Shown here: one piece after another, positions 1 to 7,748 of the stretch
Layout of the letters: the number at the start of each line of letters is the position of its first letter
Position numbering within the stretch: position 1 is the stretch's first letter
Assembly: GCF_046156175.1 (NCBI RefSeq)
Contig: NZ_JAYLVL010000006.1
Location: forward strand, 1 to 64,000
Length of the DNA: 64,000 nt
From: Lacisediminihabitans sp046156175
GTDB taxonomy: Bacteria; Actinomycetota; Actinomycetes; Actinomycetales; Microbacteriaceae
Reading direction: 5' to 3'
Translations under genes and position numbers: made by a program
Notes under the pieces: model-generated
The model's input: the letters and a program-made list of their open reading frames with translations, nothing else
Databases searched by the model: none
Told to the model about the DNA's origin: nothing

Positions 1-78
1 AGATGAGTGATCAGCTCGTGCTTCGGCGAGCATCCGAAGAGCACGTTCGCGAAACTCGGCCGGGTAAGGGTTCGACAT
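1..78 (-). CDS. IS3-family transposase OrfA, N-terminal fragment
   Basis: Twenty-six codons are visible. The protein begins MSNPYPAEFRERALRMLAEA, the characteristic start of IS3-family OrfA proteins, which carry an HTH that binds the element ends. The ATG at 78-76 follows a GGAGG site at a normal distance. OrfA is normally joined to the OrfB integrase by a -1 frameshift, and that part lies beyond the window. Family assignment is good; whether the element is intact cannot be seen. Confidence 0.8.
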   Translation of the reverse strand, partial: MSNPYPAEFRERALRMLAEARADHSS

Positions 79-127
79 AGTTCAATCCTCCAAAAGGATC
101 AGGCGGAACGAAACCCAGGGCGATTCA
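1..127 (-). mobile_element. IS3-family insertion sequence, partial (left part lies outside the window)
   Basis: The right end of an insertion sequence runs in from the left edge. Read on the minus strand, its tip begins TGAATCGCCC at position 127, the usual look of an IS3-family terminal repeat. About 50 nt of leader, a GGAGG ribosome site and the first codons of the transposase orfA follow. On the other side of the tip a different reading frame (a helicase-associated domain) starts without a start codon, so the boundary at 127/128 is probably a true insertion junction. The other end and the target duplication are not visible. Confidence 0.75.
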
Positions 128-370
128 GACCTCCTGAACAAGCTGACCGGTTTCTCGTGGGATCCCCACCGTGATAGCTGGCACCTAAATTGGACCCTTT
201 TGCGCGATTTCCTTGAAAGAGAGCATCGTTTGCCCCGGTATCGCGCTAATGATCCGTCCGAGCGAGAACTTGCCGCATGGGTTCACAAGCAGCGACACCT
301 CTACCGCCGCGGTCAGCTACTCCCAGAGCGCCTCGCGGCGCTGCAGCAGTTGCCATTCCGGATCATCTAG
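128..370 (+). pseudogene. Helicase-associated (HA) domain protein, 3' remnant cut by the IS
   Basis: An open frame runs from the IS junction to TAG at 368-370 with no start codon of its own. It translates to one helicase-associated domain: the Trp pattern FSWDPHRDSWHLNW, then AAWVHKQRHLYRRGQLLPER, then a closing LPF. HA domains occur in repeats at the C-terminus of large DEAD/DEAH helicases and in stand-alone actinobacterial proteins, where they probably bind nucleic acid. The 5' part has been separated from this piece by the insertion sequence ending at 127. The fragment is unlikely to be expressed. Confidence 0.7.
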
Positions 371-507
371 CCTCCTCGCCCGCTGGAAGATGTCGTCCGA
401 AACGGGAACTCGCGGGCCCGTCTGTTGTCTAGCGTCGAGGCATGCTGGATTTTCCATACGGGACGGCTGAACACTGTCGCTGCGCGAGACGATGCGTGAG
501 GTGTTTG

Positions 508-912
508 CTATCGCGACGGTCTTGCGTATCGTCCCTCGACGTGGTCGGCGTCCAAGGTGCGCTGCATGGACGTGTGTGCGAACTCGGCAAGATCGGGTAC
601 CTGCCCGGTCCAGAACATCAAGTCGGTAAGTGTCATCATCGTCTCGCCACGAAGGATCCGCTGGAACCGGTCGTAGCTGAGACCGCGGGGGAGCGGGGTC
701 TCGGCACAGTATTTGAGCAGGTCGGTGTTCTGGTCGAGCAAGTATTCCCGGATCCGATTCGCGATCGCATGTTGCACCTCGGCCGCCTCCTGCTGTGGAG
801 TCGCGATGTTGCCCGCGGTGAGGCGCGAAGTCGACTTGCCGAACTTCTTCCGGTTGTCGGCCAGGGAATGGGGTACGAACACGGCGCCGCCGGGTTTCGG
901 AGATCGAGGCAT
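508..912 (-). CDS. Small HTH-like DNA-binding protein (134 aa)
   Basis: I do not recognise a named family. The protein is basic at its N-terminus. Its central and C-terminal part (about residues 60-115) reads as helices with a turn around RFQRILRGETMMTLTDLMFW, like a lambda-repressor/XRE type helix-turn-helix. The ATG at 912 has AGGA eight bases upstream. A TTGACT box with a 17-base spacer lies just before it. The gene points away from the recombinase/transposase pair, so it could be that unit's regulator, but nothing shows this directly. The overlapping plus-strand frame is a poorer candidate. Confidence 0.5.
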   Translation of the reverse strand: MPRSPKPGGAVFVPHSLADNRKKFGKSTSRLTAGNIATPQQEAAEVQHAIANRIREYLLDQNTDLLKYCAETPLPRGLSYDRFQRILRGETMMTLTDLMFWTGQVPDLAEFAHTSMQRTLDADHVEGRYARPSR

Positions 913-921
913 TACCAGATC

Positions 922-950
922 CTAACGAATATGCACCGCATGCAAGTCAA
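922..950 (-). promoter_or_regulatory. Probable promoter of the 134-aa HTH gene
   Basis: On the minus strand TTGACT (950-945) is followed, after 17 bases, by CGTTAG (927-922), about 10 bases before the ATG at 912. The spacer holds the short repeat TGCA-N5-TGCA (932-944), which could serve as an operator for the gene product. The -10 box is weak. Confidence 0.35.
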
Positions 951-1018
951 GATAATCCGCTCGACTAATCAAATAGACCCTCGGAGACCGTTATCCACCG
1001 TGCGGGTTCGATTCCGGC

Positions 1019-1031
1019 GAAAATGGGCCGC
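1019..1031 (+). repeat. Candidate left terminal repeat of the recombinase/transposase unit
   Basis: GAAAATGGGCCGC here is matched, as an inverted copy with one difference, at 4200-4212 beyond the transposase gene. The two copies bracket both genes. They may be terminal inverted repeats of the unit, though the right copy is also one arm of a terminator hairpin. Confidence 0.35.
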
Positions 1032-1045
1032 ACACATGCCTGTTC

Positions 1046-2218
1046 GTGACCTCAACTATCCAGACCAACCCTTCCACCACTACCAAGACGCGCCGGAACC
1101 GCCCATCGCGAGCGGCTTCCGCGTCCCTGGCCGAACGGACCAACGCAACCTACGATGCTGCCGCGATGATTCTCCGCTTCGGCGAACCTGCCGAGGACCA
1201 GATGATCGCCGCCGCCCGCGCGACCCTCTACCCTCGCGTTCCGGTCGGTGAGGGCGCGCGAACCGCCATGAACGAGATTCGTGCCCGACTGGACGATGCC
1301 TCCGCGGCCAAGATGCGGGACTACGAACCCGCCTTACCGCCTGAGTACGTGAAGGTCATCCGTCCCTTCGTCGAAGATTCGGTCGCTCTCGCCCTGCCCC
1401 TGACCTCCTACTCCGTCGAGACGTTGCTGCGTCCCGTCATGCATTTCGTGTACTGGGCGGTGTTCGTAGTCGGGTGCGACCTCGACGCCCTCGTCGTCTT
1501 CGACCGCGAGCTGATCCAGAACTACGTGACCGAGGCGCTCCCGACGAACCTTGCGGCAGGAACCAAGCGGAACTACCGCGCCTGGATCACCCGCATCGCC
1601 GAGGTCGTCAACCCCGAGAAGAACCCCCGCAACCCGACGCCCCTGAACCAGAAGGACATGGAGGCCCCGTACACCGAGGACGAGATTGTGGCTCTCGACC
1701 GCTGGGCTGCCGGCCAGCCCACCGCCTACAAGCGACAGGGCGCAGCCGTCCTCATCGCGCTTGGCGCCGGAGCCGGACTGAGTGCGGTGGAGATCGCGAA
1801 TCTCCGCCGCGAGTCCGTCACCGTGCACGACAACGGAACGGTAGAGATCCAGGTAGTCGTCAAAAACGAGTGGAAGCGACGAGTGATCGTCACCGCCGAA
1901 TTCGAAGAGATCGTCGCCACGGCAGTCGAAGCACTATCCGGGAACCCGATGGTCTTCCTTTGGAAGCGCAACCGAACAGAGAACGATGTCGTCAGCGCCT
2001 TCGTCGGCAAGTGCTCCAATCCGAAGGGCACACCCGCGGTGCAAGGCAGACGGCTGCGAAACACCTGGTTCGTCACCCAGATGACCAATCGAGTCGACGT
2101 TCTGACGCTCATGGAGGCGGCGGGCCTTCAGTCGCTCGAATCGATCTCCCGACTCGCCAAGTTCGTCCCGCGGCCCAGCGGAGAGGACCGCGACGCACAG
2201 TTGCGGGGTGGGCTGTGA
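1046..2218 (+). CDS. Tyrosine-recombinase-like protein lacking the catalytic residues (390 aa)
   Basis: The C-terminal half has the layout of a tyrosine recombinase catalytic domain: a box I helix GAGAGLSAVEIANLRRESV (about 240-258), the beta-hairpin with a basic run NEWKRRVIV, and a box II segment RRLRNTWFVTQM followed by AAGLQSLESISRLAKFV. The box I arginine after GL is replaced by serine. The HxxR histidine position reads Arg. No tyrosine is found where the nucleophile should be. It may therefore bind DNA without cutting it. The N-terminal half (about 80-190) would be the SAM-like DNA-binding part. Its stop codon overlaps the start of the DDE transposase (GTGA), so the two are probably co-translated. 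GTG is taken as start; the exact start is uncertain. Confidence 0.65.
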   Translation: MTSTIQTNPSTTTKTRRNRPSRAASASLAERTNATYDAAAMILRFGEPAEDQMIAAARATLYPRVPVGEGARTAMNEIRARLDDASAAKMRDYEPALPPEYVKVIRPFVEDSVALALPLTSYSVETLLRPVMHFVYWAVFVVGCDLDALVVFDRELIQNYVTEALPTNLAAGTKRNYRAWITRIAEVVNPEKNPRNPTPLNQKDMEAPYTEDEIVALDRWAAGQPTAYKRQGAAVLIALGAGAGLSAVEIANLRRESVTVHDNGTVEIQVVVKNEWKRRVIVTAEFEEIVATAVEALSGNPMVFLWKRNRTENDVVSAFVGKCSNPKGTPAVQGRRLRNTWFVTQMTNRVDVLTLMEAAGLQSLESISRLAKFVPRPSGEDRDAQLRGGL

Positions 2219-4026
2219 GCCGCCCAACGAACCTCAGCAAATACGTGGAAGCGGAGGCGTGGATGACTGAAACCTTCGGAGCTCGGATGAAGGATTACAT
2301 CAGGGCACAGCAGGCGAATCCGCTCAGCGTCGCGGTCGTGGACGTAGATCGCGTCTTGAAGCTCTCCGGTGCACGTCAACTCCTGCTCCAGTGGCGGGCC
2401 GAGGACGCAAAGTCCACGGCCGGCCGGCCGGCAATCCACTCCGCCGACGCAGCTCTTGCCCTCATCCTTCTGCAGATCAGCCTCAATCGTCCGACACTTA
2501 TCAAGCAGCTTCGCCGCACCTTTCTCGAACTCAGCCCCCGACAGCGATCCGCGATAGGCCTCAGCCACCACGACGGCCGAGACGAATGCATGTACGACCG
2601 CATCTGGGCTTCGATCCAACGCCTCATCAAACTCGTCGACGAGTTCCCGGGCCGCAAAGACAAGATCCTCACCGAAGCCGAGTTCGTGGCCAACCTGGAA
2701 CAACGCAACCCGGAGAAGTGCCGGGAGAACCGCGAACGCATGTTTATTCTCGGCAATGCCCTCGTTGAGGGCTCGCGGAAGCTGCTTCCGCAGGAACTCC
2801 GCGATCGGTCGGAAGGAAACTTCGCCATCGACGCCACCTTCGTTGCGCTCGGCGGGAAGGCCGGTAACCCGTCATCAACAAACCTCGAAGGAGGCCGGTG
2901 GAGCATTAACTCAGACGGAGGCTTCTACCGACGCGACGGTGACCATGGCGCCGTGACGTACGCGGACGCGAAGGTGTTGAACAAGTCAAACCCCGGCGAG
3001 AAGGTCAAAGGCACGAAGCGGGCCAAGTCCTTTTGGGGTGTGGAGATCGAGATCGCGAGGATGACCAAGAACCACCTCGATACGGTTGCGCGTTTCCCAC
3101 TCCTCACAACTGCGCTCAGCTACCACATCCCGGGCAAGATCGTGGGCGAAGGACTCCGCATGGTCGAATCACTCAACGAGCGAGGCCACAAGATCAACCT
3201 GATCATCGTCGACCGTGCCTACTCCAACGGCAAGTACAGCGAGTACGCCGTGCCTGTGCGACTCCTCGGCGGAAAGAATGTCTTCGACTACAAGCTCAAC
3301 GAACTCGGCAAACAAGGATTCGACCCGAGGGGTTTCGTCCTCGTCTCCGGATCTTGGTTCCTCGACACTTTGCCCCAGGTCCTCATCGACGCCGACCGCG
3401 TCTTCGTCACCGCGCAAAACATCTGGAAAGCCATCGACTCGCCTACCAAGGCTGACATTCTGGTATTCAAACGTGCCTCGACTCTTTACCAACAACAACT
3501 CGCACGCCGCGCCAGGTCGAGGCTGCTCGCTAAGGGGCACATGGACCAGGACTGGACCCGCCGATACCTGATCCCGATCGACTCACCCGACTACGCGAAA
3601 TGGAGGGCCAAGTCCGGTACCCACAAGGGGAAGACCGTCATGATGAAGCGTCCCGTCGGCAAGGAGGCCGACGAAGCAAACGCGGGCGGACTGAAGCGCG
3701 AACAGTACTTCCACTACGGCACGGACGAATGGCGCAGCGCCTACGGAATGCGCAACGTCGTCGAATCTGCCAACCGCAACCTCAAACGAACGCAGTTCGA
3801 AAACATAGCCGACCCCGACCTCCGCGCGATCCACGGCAACACATTCACCTACATCGTGGTCGCCCTCGCAGCCGTCGTCGAGAACATGCGTCAAATCCTC
3901 ACCTTCTACAAAGGAGAGCTCGCCGTCTTTACAATGACCGCAAAGAACGATGACATCGCCCGCACCTTCTGGCAAAGCGACGGTCCCGCACCCCACGCTG
4001 ACGAGACGACCCAACCCCCAGGCTAG
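2215..4026 (+). CDS. DDE-type transposase (603 aa), coupled to the recombinase-like gene
   Basis: Three acidic residues sit in typical settings: D206 in FAIDATFV, D333 in IIVDRAYSNGKY and E517 in NVVESANRNLKR, giving a DDE triad like that of IS4/IS1182-type transposases (RNase H fold, cut-and-paste transposition). The region before D206 (about 50-180) is helical and probably binds the element ends. I chose the GTG at 2215 because it overlaps the upstream TGA. The longer open frame to its left is out of register with the upstream gene and has no start signal. At about 600 aa it is longer than common IS transposases. A terminal hairpin follows about 140 bp later. Confidence 0.8.
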   Translation: MSRPTNLSKYVEAEAWMTETFGARMKDYIRAQQANPLSVAVVDVDRVLKLSGARQLLLQWRAEDAKSTAGRPAIHSADAALALILLQISLNRPTLIKQLRRTFLELSPRQRSAIGLSHHDGRDECMYDRIWASIQRLIKLVDEFPGRKDKILTEAEFVANLEQRNPEKCRENRERMFILGNALVEGSRKLLPQELRDRSEGNFAIDATFVALGGKAGNPSSTNLEGGRWSINSDGGFYRRDGDHGAVTYADAKVLNKSNPGEKVKGTKRAKSFWGVEIEIARMTKNHLDTVARFPLLTTALSYHIPGKIVGEGLRMVESLNERGHKINLIIVDRAYSNGKYSEYAVPVRLLGGKNVFDYKLNELGKQGFDPRGFVLVSGSWFLDTLPQVLIDADRVFVTAQNIWKAIDSPTKADILVFKRASTLYQQQLARRARSRLLAKGHMDQDWTRRYLIPIDSPDYAKWRAKSGTHKGKTVMMKRPVGKEADEANAGGLKREQYFHYGTDEWRSAYGMRNVVESANRNLKRTQFENIADPDLRAIHGNTFTYIVVALAAVVENMRQILTFYKGELAVFTMTAKNDDIARTFWQSDGPAPHADETTQPPG

Positions 4027-4167
4027 GCCTCACCCGCGTCACCCAACTCCTGCATCCGTTCTACCGAAGAATTCGGCCTGCCAGAAATCATTCTGGCGGG
4101 CCGATCTTGCGTTAACCGGCTGTTCCGCCATAGGCCGATCGGGCAGAAGTGTTCCGTGAGGGCACAA

Positions 4168-4211
4168 AAAATGGGCCGGACAACTGTTGACCAGTTGTCG
4201 CGACCCATTTT
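4168..4211. terminator. Strong bipartite hairpin terminator (serves tRNA-Leu, possibly the transposase)
   Basis: AAAATGGG (4168-4175) pairs with CCCATTTT (4204-4211), and inside it GACAACTG (4179-4186) pairs with CAGTTGTC (4192-4199). For transcripts coming from the tRNA on the minus strand, the hairpin is followed by a run of Us (the complement of the A-run 4166-4171), which makes an intrinsic terminator. On the plus strand it could also end the transposase message. Confidence 0.7.
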
Positions 4212-4212
4212 C
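4200..4212 (-). repeat. Candidate right terminal repeat of the recombinase/transposase unit
   Basis: Read on the minus strand this is GAAAATGGGTCGC, 12 of 13 bases identical to 1019-1031. It overlaps the terminator hairpin, so the match could come from the hairpin alone. Confidence 0.3.
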
Positions 4213-4249
4213 CAAACACATCCAGGGCAATACCCTGAAGGTGTCTCTG

Positions 4250-4333
4250 TGCGCGAAGGGGGACTTGAACCCCCACGCCCTAACGGGCACCAGCACCTCA
4301 AGCTGGCGCGTCTACCATTTCCGCCATCCGCGC
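4250..4333 (-). tRNA. tRNA-Leu (anticodon GAG)
   Basis: On the minus strand the acceptor strand GCGCGGA (4333-4327) pairs with TTCGCGC before the discriminator A at 4250. The anticodon arm CCAGC-TTGAGGT-GCTGG gives anticodon GAG (reads CUC/CUU Leu codons). A short variable arm GCCCGTTAGGGC, as expected for a class II tRNA, is followed by a T arm GGGGG-TTCAAGT-CCCCC. Its length is 84 nt and CCA is not encoded. Its 3' end faces the mobile region at 1-4.1 kb, the normal orientation for a tRNA used as an island integration site. Confidence 0.95.
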
Positions 4334-4424
4334 GCTTTCGATTCCTCTTTTCAGAAGCACCGAGGTATGACACTAGCATGCGCGCGGGGCACGCTTCGAA
4401 CAACGGCGCGCGGTCGCGAGACGA

Positions 4425-4430
4425 TACCGT
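4425..4430 (+). promoter_or_regulatory. -10 box, leaderless promoter of the M20 peptidase gene
   Basis: TACCGT is followed by exactly six bases and then the ATG at 4437, with no ribosome site, so transcription should begin at the start codon. The same spacing recurs at several genes in this window. Confidence 0.55.
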
Positions 4431-4436
4431 TGAGGC

Positions 4437-5750
4437 ATGCTGACTGAGACTTCCGACGACCAGCTCGACGCAACCGCCCGCATCGCCCGCGACCTGATCC
4501 GATTCGATACGACCAACTACGGCGGCGGCAAATCCAACGGCGAGACGGATGCCGCGGAGTACGTTTCGGCCTACCTCACCGGTCTCGGGCTCACCCCCGA
4601 GATGTTCGAGTCCGAACCCGGGCGGGTGAGCGTGGTCGCCCGCGTCGAGGGATCCGACAGCTCGAAACCGGCCCTCGTGGTGCACGGCCACACGGATGTC
4701 GTGCCGGCCCAGCCGGATAACTGGTCGGTGGACCCCTTCGGCGGCGTCATCAAAGACGGCATGCTCTGGGGCCGCGGCGCCGTCGACATGAAGAACATGG
4801 ACGCGATGATGCTCACCGCACTCGAGGACATCCTCGGCGCAGGCAAGCAGCCCTCGCGCGACCTCGTGATCGCGTTCTTCGCCGATGAGGAGGCCGGGGG
4901 AGTGCTCGGTTCCGGCTACCTGGTGAAGAACCATCCGGAGCTCTTCGCGGGCGCTACCGAGGCGATCAGCGAGGTCGGCGGTTACTCGGTGACCCTCAAC
5001 GGCACCCGCGCCTACCTGTTGCAGACCGGGGAGAAGGCCCTGGTCTGGGTCAAACTCATTGCGCGCGGCACCGCCTCGCACGGATCGCACGTGATGCGCG
5101 ACAATGCCGTGACGAAGCTCGCTGAGGCCGTCGCCACCGTCGGCCGTCGCGAATGGCCGGTGCGTCTCACCGAGACGACGACCGAACTGCTCGGAGAACT
5201 CGCCCGCATCCTCGAGGTCGACCCGCAGAAGGTGGGGCCGGATGAGATCGCCCTGGCCACCGGCACGACGAGTCGATTCATCCAGGCCTCGCTTCGCACC
5301 ACGACCAACCCGACCGCCCTGACCGCCGGCTACAAGCACAACGTCATCCCGGACACCGCCGAAGCGCTGATCGACATCCGAACACTGCCGGGCGAAGAGG
5401 ATGCCGTGCTCGCCGAACTCGCGGAGCTGGTCGGCCCCGACATCGAGATCGTCGTGCTCCACCGCGACATCGGGCTGGAGACCGCCTTCTCCGGGCCGCT
5501 CGTCGAGGCGATGACCTCGGCGCTCGGCACCCACGACCCGGGCGCTCCGGTGCTGCCGTATATGCTCTCTGGCGGCACGGACAACAAGGCACTCTCGCTG
5601 CTCGGCATCAAGGGCTACGGCTTCGCGCCACTCAAGCTCCCCCCTGAGCTCGACTTTCCCGCCATGTTCCACGGCGTTGACGAGCGTGTGCCGCTCGACG
5701 CGTTAGTGTTTGGCAGGCGCGTCCTCGGGGACCTGCTTCTCGACTACTGA
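4437..5750 (+). CDS. M20/M28-family metallopeptidase (dipeptidase / desuccinylase type), 437 aa
   Basis: This is a cytoplasmic di-zinc hydrolase that removes terminal amino acids or acyl groups. The M20 signatures are all present: HGHTD at 83-87 (H85, D87), the bridging Asp in GRGAVDMKN (D117), the catalytic Glu pair FADEEAGG (E151, E152), a later acidic ligand in SEVGG, and the final His in FHGVDERVP near the C-terminus. The insert between about 185 and 330 would be the dimerisation domain. Length fits the ArgE/DapE/CPDG2 branch. Substrate cannot be told from sequence. It appears to be transcribed leaderless from its own promoter and abuts uppP without a gap, so the two are probably co-transcribed. 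Confidence 0.9.
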   Translation: MLTETSDDQLDATARIARDLIRFDTTNYGGGKSNGETDAAEYVSAYLTGLGLTPEMFESEPGRVSVVARVEGSDSSKPALVVHGHTDVVPAQPDNWSVDPFGGVIKDGMLWGRGAVDMKNMDAMMLTALEDILGAGKQPSRDLVIAFFADEEAGGVLGSGYLVKNHPELFAGATEAISEVGGYSVTLNGTRAYLLQTGEKALVWVKLIARGTASHGSHVMRDNAVTKLAEAVATVGRREWPVRLTETTTELLGELARILEVDPQKVGPDEIALATGTTSRFIQASLRTTTNPTALTAGYKHNVIPDTAEALIDIRTLPGEEDAVLAELAELVGPDIEIVVLHRDIGLETAFSGPLVEAMTSALGTHDPGAPVLPYMLSGGTDNKALSLLGIKGYGFAPLKLPPELDFPAMFHGVDERVPLDALVFGRRVLGDLLLDY

Positions 5751-6596
5751 TTGGACCCGCCCGTGGGCTTGCTCAACGCCATCATCCTCGGCATCGTCCA
5801 GGGCCTCACCGAGTTCCTGCCGATCTCCTCGAACGCCCATTTGCGACTCGTCGGCCTGCTGCTCGGCACGGGAGCCGACCCGGGCGCGGCCTTCACCGCG
5901 ATCATCCAGCTCGGCACCGAGCTCGCAGTCGTCGTGTATTTCGGCGCGGATCTCTGGCGCATCATCTCGCGCTGGTTCCTCGCGCTGTTCGGTCGCATCC
6001 CGCGCAATGACCCGGACGCCAAGATGGGCTGGTTCATCATCCTCGGATCGGTGCCGATCGTGGTGCTCGGCCTGATCTTCCAGAAGACCATCGAGACCAC
6101 CCTTCGCTCGCTGTGGATCATCGCCGTCACCCTCATCGTGTTCGGCATCCTGCTCGGCGTCGCGGATTATGTCGGGGCGAAGAAGCGCCGGTTACGAGAC
6201 CTCACCGTGCCGCACGCCGTGATCTACGGGGGAGCTCAGTCGCTCGCTCTCATCCCCGGCGTCTCGCGCTCGGGCGGCACCATCACCGCTGGGCTCTTCC
6301 TGGGGTATGAACGCGCGGCGGCCGCCCGGTATTCGTTCCTCCTCGCCATCCCCGCCGTCTTCGGAAGCGGCCTGTTCGAGCTCTACAAGACGATCAAGTC
6401 ACCGGGATCCGAGGTGTTCACGGCAGGGGAGACCGCCGCGGCGACTGTTGTCGCCTTCGTCGTCGGCCTGGTCGTGATCGCATTCTTCATGAGCTACATC
6501 TCGAAGCGCTCGTTCCTGCCGTTCGTGATCTACCGCATCCTGCTCGGCGGCACGCTCGTGGTGCTTCTGACCACCGGTGTCGTTAAGCCGGTGTGA
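5751..6596 (+). CDS. uppP: Undecaprenyl-diphosphatase UppP (BacA family)
   Basis: This membrane enzyme dephosphorylates undecaprenyl diphosphate, recycling the lipid carrier of peptidoglycan synthesis. The two active-site motifs are clear: QGLTEFLPISSNAH (about 17-30) and PGVSRSGG (about 168-175), with seven to eight hydrophobic segments between and after them. Its length (277-281 aa) is normal. The frame opens with TTG immediately after the M20 stop; GTG at 5763 is an equally good start and leaves the first motif intact. Overproduction of this family gives bacitracin tolerance. Confidence 0.95.
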   Translation: MDPPVGLLNAIILGIVQGLTEFLPISSNAHLRLVGLLLGTGADPGAAFTAIIQLGTELAVVVYFGADLWRIISRWFLALFGRIPRNDPDAKMGWFIILGSVPIVVLGLIFQKTIETTLRSLWIIAVTLIVFGILLGVADYVGAKKRRLRDLTVPHAVIYGGAQSLALIPGVSRSGGTITAGLFLGYERAAAARYSFLLAIPAVFGSGLFELYKTIKSPGSEVFTAGETAAATVVAFVVGLVVIAFFMSYISKRSFLPFVIYRILLGGTLVVLLTTGVVKPV

Positions 6597-6623
6597 TTCG
6601 GGTCCCCGGCCCCTCCTGCGGAG

Positions 6624-6629
6624 TACAGT
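6624..6629 (+). promoter_or_regulatory. -10 box, leaderless promoter of the GAF-ANTAR gene
   Basis: TACAGT, six bases, then ATG at 6636; no ribosome site is present. Confidence 0.5.
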
Positions 6630-6635
6630 GATCGC

Positions 6636-7349
6636 ATGATGGCCGACACCCGAGAAGGCCGACTCGTCGACACTTTCGTCACCCTGGCCGACACGCTTGT
6701 GGTCGGCTACGACGTCGTCGACCTGCTTCATACCCTCGTGGATGCCTGCGCCAACCTGCTTTCGGCCTCAGCCGCCGGCATCATGCTCGCGGATGCCACC
6801 GGGCAACTCGCGCTCGTCGCCTCCACCAGTGAGAAAAGCCGCCTCGTCGAGCTGATGCAACTCAGCGCCGGAAATGGGCCGTGCGTCGAATGCTTCTCGA
6901 CCGGGCTCGTCTACGTGCTCCCGGACATCGAGTCGGTGAAGGGTGCCTGGCCGGAGTTCTACGAGGAGGCGGTCGCCCAGGGCTTTCATGCCGTGCATGC
7001 GGTGCCGCTTCGCCTTCGTGGAGAAGTGCTCGGAACTCTCAACCTCTTCCTCGACCGCACCGGCTCGCTGACCGCGGACGATGCCTCGGTGGCCCAGGGG
7101 CTGGCGGATGTCGCAACGATCGGAATCCTTCAGGAACGAGCCGCCCGCGAGAGCGAGCTCACCCAGCGCCAGCTGCAGTCTGCCCTGAACAGCCGCGTCG
7201 TGATCGAGCAAGCGAAAGGGGTGATCGCGCAGCTCCACGGCGTCGATATGGACACTGCCTTCGCTACCCTCCGCCAGTACGCCCGCGGCAACAACCTCAG
7301 CCTGCGTGACGTCGCCGCCGGAGTGGTCGGCAAGTCCCTCTCACTCTGA
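6636..7349 (+). CDS. GAF-ANTAR domain antitermination regulator (237 aa)
   Basis: Residues about 20-160 form a GAF sensor domain (AAGIMLADATGQLALVAST, then GPCVECFSTG, then the VPLRLRGEVLGTLNLF core). Residues about 175-235 form an ANTAR RNA-binding domain (NSRVVIEQAKGVIAQLHGVD, then FATLRQYARGNNLSLRDVA). ANTAR proteins bind paired hairpins in nascent RNA to prevent termination. The GAF part would set activity in response to a ligand or redox signal, which is unknown here. This fusion is common in actinobacteria. No obvious target RNA lies next to it. Confidence 0.9.
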   Translation: MMADTREGRLVDTFVTLADTLVVGYDVVDLLHTLVDACANLLSASAAGIMLADATGQLALVASTSEKSRLVELMQLSAGNGPCVECFSTGLVYVLPDIESVKGAWPEFYEEAVAQGFHAVHAVPLRLRGEVLGTLNLFLDRTGSLTADDASVAQGLADVATIGILQERAARESELTQRQLQSALNSRVVIEQAKGVIAQLHGVDMDTAFATLRQYARGNNLSLRDVAAGVVGKSLSL

Positions 7350-7491
7350 TCGAAGCGGGCCTAGCAATCCGCCAGAGACCGGTCTACCGTGAGATCCGTT
7401 GCTCCAGACCCCCAGACCTCGGCCCAGTGACCTGACCCGGTGATCCGTCCTGCGCACAAGCGCAGGGTCGCCTCGCCATCGGAGGTAGACC

Positions 7492-7704
7492 ATGCTCGGG
7501 CATTTCGACGAGAGCCCCGGTTCCAGTCCGGCGGCGGTCACCGACATCACCACGGCCGAGCCGATGGTCGCGCACGCGCCAGCGGACCGTGGTGAGAGCA
7601 CGGGATCGCGATCCGGCGCGGTCCCCACGTCGCATGCCCGCGCATTCACCTCAGAGGACCTTCTGGACTACGAAGAATGGACGACCTCCGGAGGGTTCAG
7701 CTAA
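7492..7704 (+). CDS. Small hypothetical protein (70 aa)
   Basis: I recognise no family. The protein is hydrophilic, rich in Ser, Ala and Gly, and ends with an acidic-aromatic patch FTSEDLLDYEEWTTSGGF. It has no signal peptide or membrane segment. GGAGG eight bases before the ATG is the main support for a real gene. It sits between the GAF-ANTAR gene and mshC on the same strand. Confidence 0.5.
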   Translation: MLGHFDESPGSSPAAVTDITTAEPMVAHAPADRGESTGSRSGAVPTSHARAFTSEDLLDYEEWTTSGGFS

Positions 7705-7736
7705 AGACCTCGGTAACTGCCGTTCACCGGCTCGCT

Positions 7737-7742
7737 TAGGCT
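7737..7742 (+). promoter_or_regulatory. -10 box, leaderless promoter of mshC
   Basis: TAGGCT, six bases, then GTG at 7749. This supports GTG 7749 as the start. Confidence 0.55.
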
Positions 7743-7748
7743 GGATTC

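Noticed and set aside
998..1018. tRNA-like T-arm (GCGGG-TTCGATT-CCGGC)
   Set aside because: One stem pair fails and no other tRNA arms are present, so it may be chance or a remnant att site. It is not called as a tRNA.
442..1251. Plus-strand open frame of 269 codons
   Set aside because: It overlaps the better-supported minus-strand gene 508-912 (ribosome site, promoter) and the start of the recombinase-like gene, and its protein is Arg-rich in the way of an antisense shadow in high-GC DNA.
1474..2214. Upstream extension of the transposase frame
   Set aside because: It runs out of register through the recombinase-like gene and its product is Arg/Pro-rich noise. The overlap GTG at 2215 fits translational coupling.
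4023..5672. Minus-strand 549-codon frame
   Set aside because: It is antisense to the well-supported M20 peptidase and crosses the tRNA gene.
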